Source of the DNA: an uncultured Lachnospiraceae bacterium
GTDB lineage: Bacteria; Bacillota; Clostridia; Lachnospirales; Lachnospiraceae
Length of the DNA stretch: 11,683 nt
Assembly: GCA_945492935.1 (NCBI GenBank)
Contig: CALYVE010000022.1
Coordinates: 1-11,683 of the forward strand
Reading direction: 5' to 3'
Each line of letters begins with the position of its first letter. Position 1 is the stretch's first letter. Positions 1 through 7,087 of the stretch are shown here, piece after piece. Both the position numbers and the translations under genes were made by a program. The notes below the pieces were generated by a model, which had not been told where the DNA came from, did not search any database, and saw only the letters and a program-made list of their open reading frames with translations.

Positions 1-1434
1 AATAATATCGTTTAATTCCGTTTTCAAAAGCTTGCCTTCGTTAACCTTTGCATCACATCTTGCAAGCTTTTGTCCGATACCATCGTATTGCTTCATCTGC
101 TCCGTCCAGCTATTTTCCTCCCGGGCAAACGCATCCATTTTGGACTTCACCTGTTCCTGCTTCAATTTTGCCTGTTCTAATTTTTTGAGTGCTTCTTCTT
201 TTTCTTTGTTCGCTATATCAATTTTGGAGAAGCTTTCAAGAGCCTTGTTCACACGCACCTCTGTAGCTGCGTATTCCTTGTTCTGGGCATCGTATAACTT
301 CTGTGCCTCCTGCTCTTTTACCAGCGTATTCTCCAACTGCGTCTTTAACAAAGGAAGCTGCTCCTCTAATTTTGTAATTTCAAGCTTTATATCCGAAACA
401 TTTTTGTTTAAGCTGGCCAAATGCGAAAAAATACCCGCAAGTTCATATGCATTTCGAATCTGCTTTACGAGAACAATATTTTGTTCCATTTTTTCTTTCT
501 TCGCATCACATGCAAGAAGCGTTTGCTGCCCCGCTTCAAGTGCCTGAAACTGCTGCAGTAAACTATTGGCATGATGAAATGCATCACGCTTTTCATCGCG
601 CGCAAGTGACTTTGTTTTGAAGTTTCTTTCCCTTGATTCTTTGTCTATTCTCAACGAATCACACATTTTTTGAATCATAGATAATAATGCTTCCAAATCC
701 TTCATCGTGAAGTTTGGATTGCTTGTCAGCTGTTTTATTTGCGCGGATAAAACAGCTGCATCGACATAATAATCCGGAACAATAACATGTCCAAGCTCCT
801 GCAAGCATTCGGTGCGAATAATTGCCATTTCCTTTTGCATATCCTTCTTGCGATTATCAAGTTCTGCAATGATATCACGATAAATTTCTGTATGGAAAAG
901 CTTTCGGAAAATTTCTGTTTTTGTCTTTGAATCAGCACGCAAAAGCTCCATGAACTCACCCTGTGCAATCATTGCAATTTGCATAAACTGATCCTTTGTA
1001 AGACCAACGATTTCCATAAGCTTTGCATTGGTTTCTTTCGGCGGATGCTCATGTCCATCCTCAAAAAGCAAGGACACAGAACCTGCAACCGGTGTAACGC
1101 CCGTCCCGCGCTGTTTCTTACGTAAATGTGCCGGTTCACGACGAACAGTAAATTTTTCTTCTCTGCCACCAATCATTTCCGAAAAAACAAGCTCAACAAA
1201 CGGCTCAACATCATAGTCAACAAACTGACCCTGAAGCTCCAACCCCGCCTTCTTGTTGCTTGAGGAGCTTGCCTCACCATAGAGTGCATAAACGATTGCA
1301 TCAAAAATCGTCGTCTTTCCTGCACCTGTATCGCCTGTTATAAGAAAGATGTTTTGCTCAGGTTTTGTAAAATCGATTGTTTGCTTTTTTCCGTAGGAAC
1401 CGAAGGCCTGTAATGTAAGTGTTAACGGCTTCAC
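1..1434 (-). CDS. sbcC: SbcC exonuclease ATPase subunit (N-terminal 478 codons, cut by window edge)
   Basis: SbcC is the SMC/Rad50-like ATPase of the SbcCD nuclease, which opens hairpins and DNA ends during replication and repair. The visible part starts with MKPLTLTLQAFGSYG, has a Walker A motif GDTGAGKT at residues 34-41 and a Q-loop in MIAQGEF (Gln at about residue 158). From about residue 190 it becomes Lys/Glu/Gln-rich coiled coil. The family usually has about 1,000 residues, so the second coiled coil, signature motif and Walker B lie beyond the left edge. The start is GTG at 1434-1432: the ATG one frame over (1436) is followed at once by TGA. The GTG lies 1 nt after the sbcD stop, with a G-rich SD (GGGGG) about 7 nt upstream, indicating translational coupling. 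Family assignment is firm. Confidence 0.96.
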   Translation of the reverse strand, partial: MKPLTLTLQAFGSYGKKQTIDFTKPEQNIFLITGDTGAGKTTIFDAIVYALYGEASSSSNKKAGLELQGQFVDYDVEPFVELVFSEMIGGREEKFTVRREPAHLRKKQRGTGVTPVAGSVSLLFEDGHEHPPKETNAKLMEIVGLTKDQFMQIAMIAQGEFMELLRADSKTKTEIFRKLFHTEIYRDIIAELDNRKKDMQKEMAIIRTECLQELGHVIVPDYYVDAAVLSAQIKQLTSNPNFTMKDLEALLSMIQKMCDSLRIDKESRERNFKTKSLARDEKRDAFHHANSLLQQFQALEAGQQTLLACDAKKEKMEQNIVLVKQIRNAYELAGIFSHLASLNKNVSDIKLEITKLEEQLPLLKTQLENTLVKEQEAQKLYDAQNKEYAATEVRVNKALESFSKIDIANKEKEEALKKLEQAKLKQEQVKSKMDAFAREENSWTEQMKQYDGIGQKLARCDAKVNEGKLLKTELNDII

Positions 1435-1435
1435 A

Positions 1436-2587
1436 TTAAGCCCCCCTTTCCTGTAACTGTATAATTATTTCCTGAAGAATCCTGCTATCTTGTTCCTCCA
1501 CATCGCCGAGGAAACGACTGCAAAGTTCGAATACATCAAGCTTTTCTTCTTCGAATACCTTTTGATCATACCTTACCGTCTCTGCTCCCTCGCGTGTAAT
1601 CTCAAGAAGATTCGGAAATGCATTGCGAAGATTCTCGCGACTATCTACAACATCAAGGTCAATCTTATCCGTGAGAACAACCTTCACGTAGTCTTCACAG
1701 CCCTGTGTCAAAACCTCTTCGAAGGACCCTTTTATCACACGGATTGCATGCAATGGTTCAAGCGGCAAAACCGTTGTTTTCTTGTCACCCTTCGCACCGA
1801 GTTCCACCAAGATAACGCCCTTTTGCTGACCTGCCTCACTAATCGAACATGCAAGGGTCGATCCACAATACCGAAAAAATTCATTTCCGACATTCATCGG
1901 CTTGTGGATATGTCCAAGGGCGGCATAGTCAAATACTGCAAGCACATCCGACTTAATCTGGTCAATATTGCCGACCATTCGAATTTCGGAATCCATTCGT
2001 TCTACATCATCTGCTGTTTTTCCTGCAGGAAGATAAAACTGATGACTGACAAGAACATTTCTCTTGCTAGTATCAATCTGCTCTCTTGCAAGCAATCTTC
2101 GAACGGACTCATCATAAGAAAAATTATTGCCATTCTCATCCACACCAACAATCGCCTTAATCATCGAAGGACGCACAAAAGGAAGAAGGTAAATATCGAC
2201 ATCCCCGTATTCGTCCTTGAGTGTCACACGGGCAATGTGTTCATCCTCGCCCATCGGCGGCATGCCAATCATATGAACCCGCTGCTTTGACAAAATCGAA
2301 CGGAAAATATCAAGGCGCGGTGCACTATCATGATTACCACTGATAATCATAATTTCACTCTCCGGTGCCTGCTCATGTAATTCACTCAGAAAATCATCAA
2401 AAAGCTCCACCGCCTCAGCAGACGGAATTGCCTTGTCATAAACATCACCTGCAATCAAAATTGCCTCCGGCTTTTCCTTCTTTGCGTAGGCAATAATCTG
2501 ATTGTGAACATATTTCTGGTCTTCCGTCAAATCATGATTCATTAATTTGAGACCAATATGTAAATCAGAAATGTGAAATAATTTCAT
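1436..2587 (-). CDS. sbcD: SbcD nuclease subunit (Mre11-like metallophosphoesterase)
   Basis: SbcD is the Mn-dependent nuclease partner of SbcC. The 383-residue product shows the metallophosphoesterase metal-binding motifs in order: D8-L-H10 in ISDLHIG, G47-D48 in AGDVYD, G84-N-H-D87, then a single His in VSHQF and GHIH further on. A capping C-terminal region follows, as in the family. An open frame extends to 2668, but the ATG at 2587 is chosen because GGAGGT lies 6 nt upstream and MKLFHISDLHIG is the normal family N-terminus. The stop is 1 nt before the sbcC GTG. Upstream there is a gap of about 92 nt from the fructokinase gene, which contains an 8-bp hairpin, so sbcDC may have an internal promoter or partial uncoupling from the upstream genes. 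Confidence 0.97.
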   Translation of the reverse strand: MKLFHISDLHIGLKLMNHDLTEDQKYVHNQIIAYAKKEKPEAILIAGDVYDKAIPSAEAVELFDDFLSELHEQAPESEIMIISGNHDSAPRLDIFRSILSKQRVHMIGMPPMGEDEHIARVTLKDEYGDVDIYLLPFVRPSMIKAIVGVDENGNNFSYDESVRRLLAREQIDTSKRNVLVSHQFYLPAGKTADDVERMDSEIRMVGNIDQIKSDVLAVFDYAALGHIHKPMNVGNEFFRYCGSTLACSISEAGQQKGVILVELGAKGDKKTTVLPLEPLHAIRVIKGSFEEVLTQGCEDYVKVVLTDKIDLDVVDSRENLRNAFPNLLEITREGAETVRYDQKVFEEEKLDVFELCSRFLGDVEEQDSRILQEIIIQLQERGA

Positions 2588-2642
2588 GTAAACACCTCCA
2601 ACAAAAGCTTCAAACTCCTCGTTATTGGAATCGTACCAAATC

Positions 2643-2666
2643 GCAAGTACTAAAATCCGTACTTGC
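2643..2666 (-). repeat. Intercistronic hairpin between fructokinase and sbcD
   Basis: GCAAGTAC and GTACTTGC form perfect 8-bp arms around an 8-nt A/T-rich loop. It lies between the fructokinase stop and the sbcD SD. No U-run follows on the minus strand, so it is not a standard terminator. It could be an RNA stability or processing element, or an operator. Its function is unknown. Confidence 0.5.
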
Positions 2667-2679
2667 AATTCAATTTGCT

Positions 2680-3639
2680 TTACTTTCCTACGATTGCCTG
2701 CACTTCGTCAATTTCAGGCATAACTTTAAGTGCACCCTTCTTTGTTGTGATAAGTGCAGCCGCCGCATTTGCAAATGTAAGCATTTCAATCAGCTTTTCT
2801 TCTGTAAATCTCTCCAATCCATTTTTTAACACATAATTGATTACACACGCACCAAAGGTGTCGCCTGCACCTGTCGTCTCAATTGTGTTTTCCATAACGA
2901 ACGCCGGTACTTCTACCCTTAAATCTTTATAATAAGCACGGCTTCCATCGCGTCCCATAGATAAAAGGATTAACGGAATGTTGTAGGTGTTCTGCAAATA
3001 TTTAACACCCGCATCATAGTCGTCCATACCCGTAAACCATGTAATCTCATTATCTGAAATCTTAAGTACATCACAATATTCCATACCTATCGCGATTTTC
3101 TCTCTGGCGTGCTCCGGACTATCCCAAAGTGGCTCGCGCAGATTTGGATCATAGGAAATAATGCAATCATGCTTTTTTGCGAGCTCTAATGCCTTTACAG
3201 TCGCCTTAAATGAATTCTCATGTGTCATAGAAAGGCTGCCAAAATGAAACACCTTAGAATCAGCAATCAGCGCCTCGTCCACATCCGCTTCCGTAAGCAT
3301 CATATCCGCCCCCGGATTACGATAAAAGCTAAAGTCCCGGTCCCCATCCTCATAAGTGTGCACAAACGCAAGGGTTGTGTGAACCTCATCATCAAGCTTA
3401 AGACATCTGCTGTCGATGCCAATTTCCTCAATTACAGCCTTCAAATGCTTACCAAGAAAATCATTTCCGACCTTGCCAATAAATGCAGTTTTGCACCCAA
3501 GCTTTGTGAGCATGGCAAGTACATTACATGGTGCACCGCCGGGGTTCGCCTCCATAAGGAAATTACCCTGATTGCTAAAACCATTTTGAGTAAAATCAAT
3601 TAATAATTCGCCAAGTGCTGTTACATCTGTTTGTTTCAA
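2680..3639 (-). CDS. PfkB-family carbohydrate kinase, probable fructokinase
   Basis: A ribokinase/PfkB-fold kinase that probably phosphorylates fructose with ATP in the cytosol. Visible features are ALGELLIDF near the N-terminus, the substrate-lid motif NPGGAPCNV at about residue 33, SYDPNLR in the middle, and the anion-hole/catalytic signature TTGAGDTFGA near residue 257 with the catalytic Asp at about 260. Length (319 aa) matches bacterial fructokinases. A longer frame starts at GTG 3648, but the GGGGTG there looks like the SD for a TTG at 3639, spaced 6 nt. The TTG start gives the usual short N-terminus (M-KQTDVTALGELLIDF). The gene lies about 24 nt after the alkD-like gene. Substrate is inferred from similarity to ScrK-type proteins; another hexose or nucleoside is possible. 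Confidence 0.9.
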   Translation of the reverse strand: MKQTDVTALGELLIDFTQNGFSNQGNFLMEANPGGAPCNVLAMLTKLGCKTAFIGKVGNDFLGKHLKAVIEEIGIDSRCLKLDDEVHTTLAFVHTYEDGDRDFSFYRNPGADMMLTEADVDEALIADSKVFHFGSLSMTHENSFKATVKALELAKKHDCIISYDPNLREPLWDSPEHAREKIAIGMEYCDVLKISDNEITWFTGMDDYDAGVKYLQNTYNIPLILLSMGRDGSRAYYKDLRVEVPAFVMENTIETTGAGDTFGACVINYVLKNGLERFTEEKLIEMLTFANAAAALITTKKGALKVMPEIDEVQAIVGK

Positions 3640-3663
3640 TTTGTTCACCCCTATATCTATATC

Positions 3664-4341
3664 TTATTTTTTCAACCCTCTCAGATACTCCTTCTGCTCC
3701 GGTGTAATTCGATAGCTCTCAATCGCCTTTTGGATTGTCTTATTGTGCGTCCATTTATCAAGCACGCCAGCCTCAATAATCTTGATTGTCGCATCGTATT
3801 GCTTTGCAAGTGCCGTTGCGAAATACCAGGCAATCATCATGTTTACATAATATTCCTCTGACTTTACACCGGCAACCATATCCAGATATTTTGCACTGAA
3901 CTTTTCATCCAGATAAAAGTTCATAAGCATCTCGATTCCAAAACGAATCGTATATGTCTGCGTTGACTCTATCCAGCCTTGAATCTCATCCACCAGTTCA
4001 TCCAAATGTTTTTTGAAAACCTTTGGCTTCATCGAATCGCACACTGCCCAATTATCTACATACGGCAAAAATTGATTCAGTTCCAAAAGACATTCATCAT
4101 AGTCCTTTATCGCCTCAATAAAAAATGCATGAAGCACATTTTCTTCATTGTATTGATGTGGAAGTTCCTTCAAAAAAGGTGTAACATCCATCTCTTTTAT
4201 CAATTCTTTCGCAAGTTTCCTGAGATGGGGAACCCGAACGCCAATAATAGCGTCCGGGTCCTTTGTTGGTACTAAATTGGAATGAAATTCCCTATACTCA
4301 AGATCTTGCAATTCAAAAAGCTTTGCTGTAATCTCTTGCAT
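3664..4341 (-). CDS. AlkD-like DNA alkylation repair glycosylase (HEAT-repeat)
   Basis: AlkD enzymes remove bulky or cationic alkylated bases (3-methyladenine, 7-methylguanine) without base flipping. The 225-residue, all-helical protein carries VDNWAVCDSMK with Trp98 and Asp102, Arg133 in TIRFGIEML, and Trp172 in MIAWYFATAL. These match Bacillus cereus AlkD Trp109, Asp113, Arg148 and Trp187 in order, with a consistent 4-residue shortening between Asp and Arg, so the catalytic set looks complete. The ATG overlaps the stop of the upstream polyphosphate kinase gene (TAATG, 1 nt shared), indicating coupled translation. An AGGTG about 10 nt upstream may serve as SD. The family is clear; exact lesion preference is not visible. 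Confidence 0.93.
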   Translation of the reverse strand: MQEITAKLFELQDLEYREFHSNLVPTKDPDAIIGVRVPHLRKLAKELIKEMDVTPFLKELPHQYNEENVLHAFFIEAIKDYDECLLELNQFLPYVDNWAVCDSMKPKVFKKHLDELVDEIQGWIESTQTYTIRFGIEMLMNFYLDEKFSAKYLDMVAGVKSEEYYVNMMIAWYFATALAKQYDATIKIIEAGVLDKWTHNKTIQKAIESYRITPEQKEYLRGLKK

Positions 4342-5822
4342 TATTTCTTTTCACCTAATACTTTCTCTAATTCTTCGATGACAATCTTAAGCGCCTTAAT
4401 TCGTGCATATTTCTTGTCCACAGACTCCAGTATATGCCATGGCGCGTAGGTTGTGCTTGTCTTTTGAATCATATCGTTCACAGCAACCTCGTACTGATCC
4501 CATTTCTCACGGTTGCGCCAATCCTCGTCCGTAATCTTCCATTGCTTCTCCGGTGTATTTTGACGATCTGTAAACCGCGCAAGCTGTGTATCCTTATCAA
4601 TCTGCACCCAGAACTTGATAATAACGGCACCCCAGTCAGAAAGCTCCTTCTCAAATTCATTGATTTCATTGTATGCACGTCGCCAATCATTTTCGCTGCA
4701 GAAGCCCTCCAGACGCTCTACCATTACACGTCCATACCAGGTACGGTCAAAGATTGCTATATGACCGGTCTTTGGAAGTCTTGTCCAAAAACGCCACAAA
4801 TAGTGTCTTGATTTCTCATGAGGCTCCGGACTTGCAATCGGATGCACCTCATATCCTCTTGGGTCGAGTGCGCCCGTAATACGTTTGATATTACCACCCT
4901 TACCGGCTGCGTCCCAGCCTTCGTATGCGATGACTACCGGAACCTTCTTTCGGTACAAACGGTTATGAAGCTCGCCGAGTCTTGACTGGAGAACCTTAAG
5001 CTCTGCCTTATATGCTTCCTCTGTCATCTCACATCCTTCGAGTGAAATTTCTGAGAGAAGCGGCATTTTTTCCATAGGGAAAACATTTTGCAAAATAGGT
5101 ACGGCAAGACTCTGGTTTTGCAATGCTACCTCAATGCCCTGTGTGATTATTTCGAGAATTTGAAGTTCTGCCCATTTACGTGATTTTGCATCAATCATAT
5201 ACCAAGGTGCAGACGAAGTATTTGTATCCTCTAAATATTTCTCAAACACTTCCATACACTTGTCATAATGTTTGTTCTGCCAAGCATCCTCCTTGCTGAC
5301 TCTCCATCGGGTATCCTTGCTTGCCAACAATGTATCGATACGCTTCTTCTGTTCCTTCTGGCTCACGTGGCAGAAGAATTTTAGGACAAGATATCCATTG
5401 TCCGTAAGCTGTCGTTCAAAGCGCTTTACACTTGCGATGCGCTGATCATAAAGCTTATCGCTCATCTTTCCGTTTATGCGGGCACTTGTCACCTCGTCCA
5501 TCCAGCCAGAATCGAGAAAGACAAATTTGCCGGCCTCCGGAATCTTCTCAAAATAACGTGAAAGAAACGGCTTGCGTTTTTCTTCGCGTGATGGTGAATC
5601 CATCGAAAACACCTTGAAAAATCTTGGATCAATATTCTGAATAATATTGCCAATCAGGCTACCCTTACCAGCTGTTCCCCAGCCTTCCATCAAAACAAAA
5701 ACCGGAACCTTGTGGTCCTTAAGTAACATCTGTTGTGCAAAAAGCTTTGCCTGCGCTGCCTTCAAACGTTCCTTGAGTTCTAAATCTTCCGGCTTTTCTG
5801 CAAAAATCGCGTTACGAATCAT
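4341..5822 (-). CDS. pap: Two-domain PPK2, polyphosphate:AMP phosphotransferase
   Basis: Class II PPK2 enzymes transfer phosphate from polyphosphate to AMP, making ADP. The 493-residue product has two tandem PPK2 domains. The C-terminal one (about 270-485) is canonical: Walker A EGWDAAGKGG at 301-310, lid SPEPHEKSRHYLWRFW at 331-346, and Walker B FDRTWYGR at 358-365. The N-terminal one (about 15-230) is degenerate: its Walker A reads EGWGTAGKGS (46-55, Asp replaced by Gly) and its Walker B reads FLDSGWMDE (102-110) instead of DRSWY. An in-frame ATG at 5840 exists, but the ATG at 5822 has GGGGGT 6 nt upstream and is preferred. It is first in the operon and overlaps the alkD-like gene by 1 nt. 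Two-domain PPK2s are known for AMP specificity; that activity is inferred here. Confidence 0.93.
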   Translation of the reverse strand: MIRNAIFAEKPEDLELKERLKAAQAKLFAQQMLLKDHKVPVFVLMEGWGTAGKGSLIGNIIQNIDPRFFKVFSMDSPSREEKRKPFLSRYFEKIPEAGKFVFLDSGWMDEVTSARINGKMSDKLYDQRIASVKRFERQLTDNGYLVLKFFCHVSQKEQKKRIDTLLASKDTRWRVSKEDAWQNKHYDKCMEVFEKYLEDTNTSSAPWYMIDAKSRKWAELQILEIITQGIEVALQNQSLAVPILQNVFPMEKMPLLSEISLEGCEMTEEAYKAELKVLQSRLGELHNRLYRKKVPVVIAYEGWDAAGKGGNIKRITGALDPRGYEVHPIASPEPHEKSRHYLWRFWTRLPKTGHIAIFDRTWYGRVMVERLEGFCSENDWRRAYNEINEFEKELSDWGAVIIKFWVQIDKDTQLARFTDRQNTPEKQWKITDEDWRNREKWDQYEVAVNDMIQKTSTTYAPWHILESVDKKYARIKALKIVIEELEKVLGEKK

Positions 5823-5846
5823 AAAAATACCCCCTAACATTTGTCA

Positions 5847-5863
5847 CGATTGCTCTGCAATCG
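5847..5863 (-). repeat. 5'-UTR hairpin upstream of the polyphosphate kinase gene
   Basis: CGATTGC-TCT-GCAATCG is a perfect 7-bp hairpin with a triloop, extendable by CA/TG after a one-base bulge. It lies about 20 nt before the SD of the PPK2 gene, downstream of the likely promoter, so it would be in the untranslated leader. No U-run follows. Confidence 0.5.
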
Positions 5864-5893
5864 GTGTGTGTAAAGTTGTTCATTTCACACTAC

Positions 5894-5908
5894 CAAATTC
5901 TAAATTTG
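5894..5908 (-). repeat. A/T-rich palindrome in the PPK2 leader
   Basis: CAAATT-CTA-AATTTG is a perfect 6-bp inverted repeat beginning about 32 nt downstream of the candidate -10 box. It could be an operator or an RNA hairpin. The signal is short and may be chance in this A/T-rich stretch. Confidence 0.3.
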
Positions 5909-5939
5909 AAATCATTTTCCGTACAAAATCAGTATATAA

Positions 5940-5948
5940 ATTATACCA
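5940..5948 (-). promoter_or_regulatory. Extended -10 promoter of the five-gene minus-strand operon
   Basis: On the minus strand the sequence reads TGG-TATAAT, an extended -10 element (TGn) with a perfect TATAAT. No good -35 is present at 17 nt, which is common for extended -10 promoters. The spacer contains a CCAC-N5-GTGG inverted repeat that could be a regulator site. It sits about 115 nt upstream of the PPK2 start codon. Confidence 0.6.
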
Positions 5949-5971
5949 CAAATGGTGGGAATATACTACAA

Positions 5972-5997
5972 AAAAAGCGAGCCTAAGCTCGCTTTTT
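5972..5997 (-). terminator. Terminator of the trpF unit (symmetrical)
   Basis: GCGAGC-loop-GCTCGC (5977-5982 and 5987-5992) is flanked by A-run and T-run, giving a U-run in either direction. On the minus strand it follows the 27-codon ORF downstream of trpF and ends that transcript before the PPK2 promoter. There is no plus-strand gene nearby for it to serve. Confidence 0.85.
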
Positions 5998-6015
5998 CAT
6001 CTCTATGCTTCTATC

Positions 6016-6099
6016 CTACAAGTCCTTCATTGAATCCTTCATAGACTTCACATACTCACCTACGGGACCTGCGGAATTCCTGCCTTTCTCATTTGACAT
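6016..6099 (-). CDS. Small ORF (27 aa) immediately after trpF, hypothetical
   Basis: The ORF begins ATG 2 nt after the trpF TAA and has GGAG 8 nt upstream, formed inside the last trpF codons. It encodes a hydrophilic peptide beginning MSNEKGRNSAGPVGEY and ending in a basic/acidic tail with the repeated unit K-S/D-S-M-K-D. It ends about 20 nt before the hairpin terminator, so it is inside the trpF transcript. There is no signal peptide or membrane segment. I do not recognise the family. The SD, spacing and position argue for translation, but an ORF this short could be chance. Confidence 0.5.
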   Translation of the reverse strand: MSNEKGRNSAGPVGEYVKSMKDSMKDL

Positions 6100-6101
6100 T
6101 T

Positions 6102-6707
6102 TTATATCTCCTCTCTAACCTTATCTATAAAGTGTTTAATTTTTTTACTATCCTTGAAGCCCTCTGTCTCTACGCCTGAGCTGACATCAACCGCAAATGG
6201 CTTCGTCGTTTTTATTGCCTCATTAACATTATCTGCCGAAAGCCCGCCTGCTAAAAAGAAAGGTCTTTCCATCTTTGAAATAAGCTTCCAGTCAAATTTC
6301 TCTCCTTGACCCAGTCCGCCATCTAACAACAGGTAATCACATGGAAAAGCGTTTGCCCTAACAATTGCTGCTTCATTATCGATTACAAATGCCTTAATAA
6401 TGCTTACCCCCGCTGTCTTCTCTCGCAAAGAGGCAACATATCGTTCATCCTCATCCCCATGCAACTGGATAATATCGATAACACCCGCATTTACAAGCGA
6501 AACAATTTCCTCTTGTTTTGCATTGACAAATACGCCGACTACTTTAATATCGTTACTTAATCGAGTCTTAAGTAAATGCGCCTGTTCAAATGTCACGGTA
6601 CGCTTACGTCCCGGTGCAAATACAAAACCGATATATTCCGGCTTATATGTATTTACATATGCCACATCTTCTATTCTTCTAATTCCGCAAATTTTTACCT
6701 TTGTCAT
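6102..6707 (-). CDS. trpF: Phosphoribosylanthranilate isomerase
   Basis: TrpF converts N-(5-phosphoribosyl)anthranilate to CdRP in tryptophan synthesis, in the cytosol. The 201-residue TIM-barrel has the catalytic Cys7 in KICGIR, GFVFAPGRKR, QLHGDE, the catalytic Asp129 in LLLDGG, the phosphate-binding LAGGLSADNV, and VDVSSGVE near the C-terminus. Length is normal. The ATG at 6707 is preceded by AAGGGA at about 10 nt. Unlike many genomes, it is not next to other trp genes in this window. A Trp-type T-box leader with its own promoter lies directly upstream, and a small ORF and terminator follow, so it forms its own transcription unit. Confidence 0.97.
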   Translation of the reverse strand: MTKVKICGIRRIEDVAYVNTYKPEYIGFVFAPGRKRTVTFEQAHLLKTRLSNDIKVVGVFVNAKQEEIVSLVNAGVIDIIQLHGDEDERYVASLREKTAGVSIIKAFVIDNEAAIVRANAFPCDYLLLDGGLGQGEKFDWKLISKMERPFFLAGGLSADNVNEAIKTTKPFAVDVSSGVETEGFKDSKKIKHFIDKVREEI

Positions 6708-6708
6708 T

Positions 6709-6798
6709 TTAACTGATTCCCTTCAATTCATCCATGATTTCTGCTGATACCGGAGCGCAGCTGTAATAGTAGTATGTGCGAAGCACTTTCTTATGCAA
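6709..6798 (-). other. Possible 29-codon upstream ORF in the trpF leader (TTG start)
   Basis: Between the T-box terminator and trpF an open frame runs from TTG at 6798 to a TAA that ends 1 nt before the trpF ATG. GAGGA, 8 nt upstream of the TTG, lies in the 3' arm of the terminator hairpin, so it would be exposed only when the antiterminator forms. The peptide includes TYYYSCAPVSAEIMDELKG and contains no Trp. The first third of the ORF coincides with a sequence repeated at 11662-11683, which weakens the coding case. I cannot say whether it is translated. Confidence 0.3.
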
Positions 6799-6799
6799 T

Positions 6800-6834
6800 A
6801 AAAAAGTCCTCGACAGAATTTCTCTGTCAAGGAC
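6800..6834 (-). terminator. T-box regulated intrinsic terminator
   Basis: On the minus strand GTCCTTGACAGA and TCTGTCGAGGAC form a 12-bp stem with one G-U pair and a 5-nt loop, followed by six T. The 5' arm contains the CCTT that pairs with AAGG of the T-box in the alternative antiterminator. The 3' arm contains GAGGA, which could act as an SD for the short ORF beginning at 6798. Confidence 0.92.
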
Positions 6835-7080
6835 GAACTTATCAAAAATCCGCGGTGCCACCTTGATTTGCAGCATAGCTACACTCTTTATAGGATACTA
6901 TCATATCCCCGGCAAATAACGCATGCCCTGCGTCGCAGAATACTCAGTTCCATAGGTTCCTTTGGCTGCGCCCTCAGCGGTCCATTTGATAGCTTGTTTT
7001 CCACCCATTCTCAGCAAACCGGGCTCTCTGTAAGAGCATCACTACCGTTATCTCCGCATCAACGGTTTGAATATCAAATT
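6800..7080 (-). ncRNA. T-box riboswitch leader of trpF, tryptophan-type specifier
   Basis: The minus strand carries the T-box signature AAGGTGGCACCGCGG (6850-6864). It is followed by TTCGTCCTT, the complementary antiterminator/terminator segment, and then a terminator hairpin. Upstream, Stem I features are present: AGAGAGC (AG bulge region), GCTGAGA (GNTG-type apical loop) and, about 30 nt later on the 3' side, the sequence ATCAAATGGACC, where TGG at 6982-6984 is in the specifier position. A GAGTA motif follows. The leader should bind uncharged tRNA-Trp and allow readthrough into trpF. The class is certain; the specifier codon is read by eye, but UGG agrees with the gene controlled. Confidence 0.94.
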
Positions 7081-7087
7081 TATATGT

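Noticed and set aside
32..547. Plus-strand open frame rich in Ser, Cys and Phe
   Set aside because: Antisense image of the SbcC coiled coil; the composition is what Glu/Lys-rich codons give on the opposite strand.
1490..2290. Long plus-strand open frame (266 codons)
   Set aside because: It lies wholly antisense to sbcD, whose motifs are unmistakable, and its translation resembles no protein family.
6709..6798. Classical trp leader-peptide attenuator
   Set aside because: The short ORF contains no Trp codon, and the T-box already explains tryptophan sensing.
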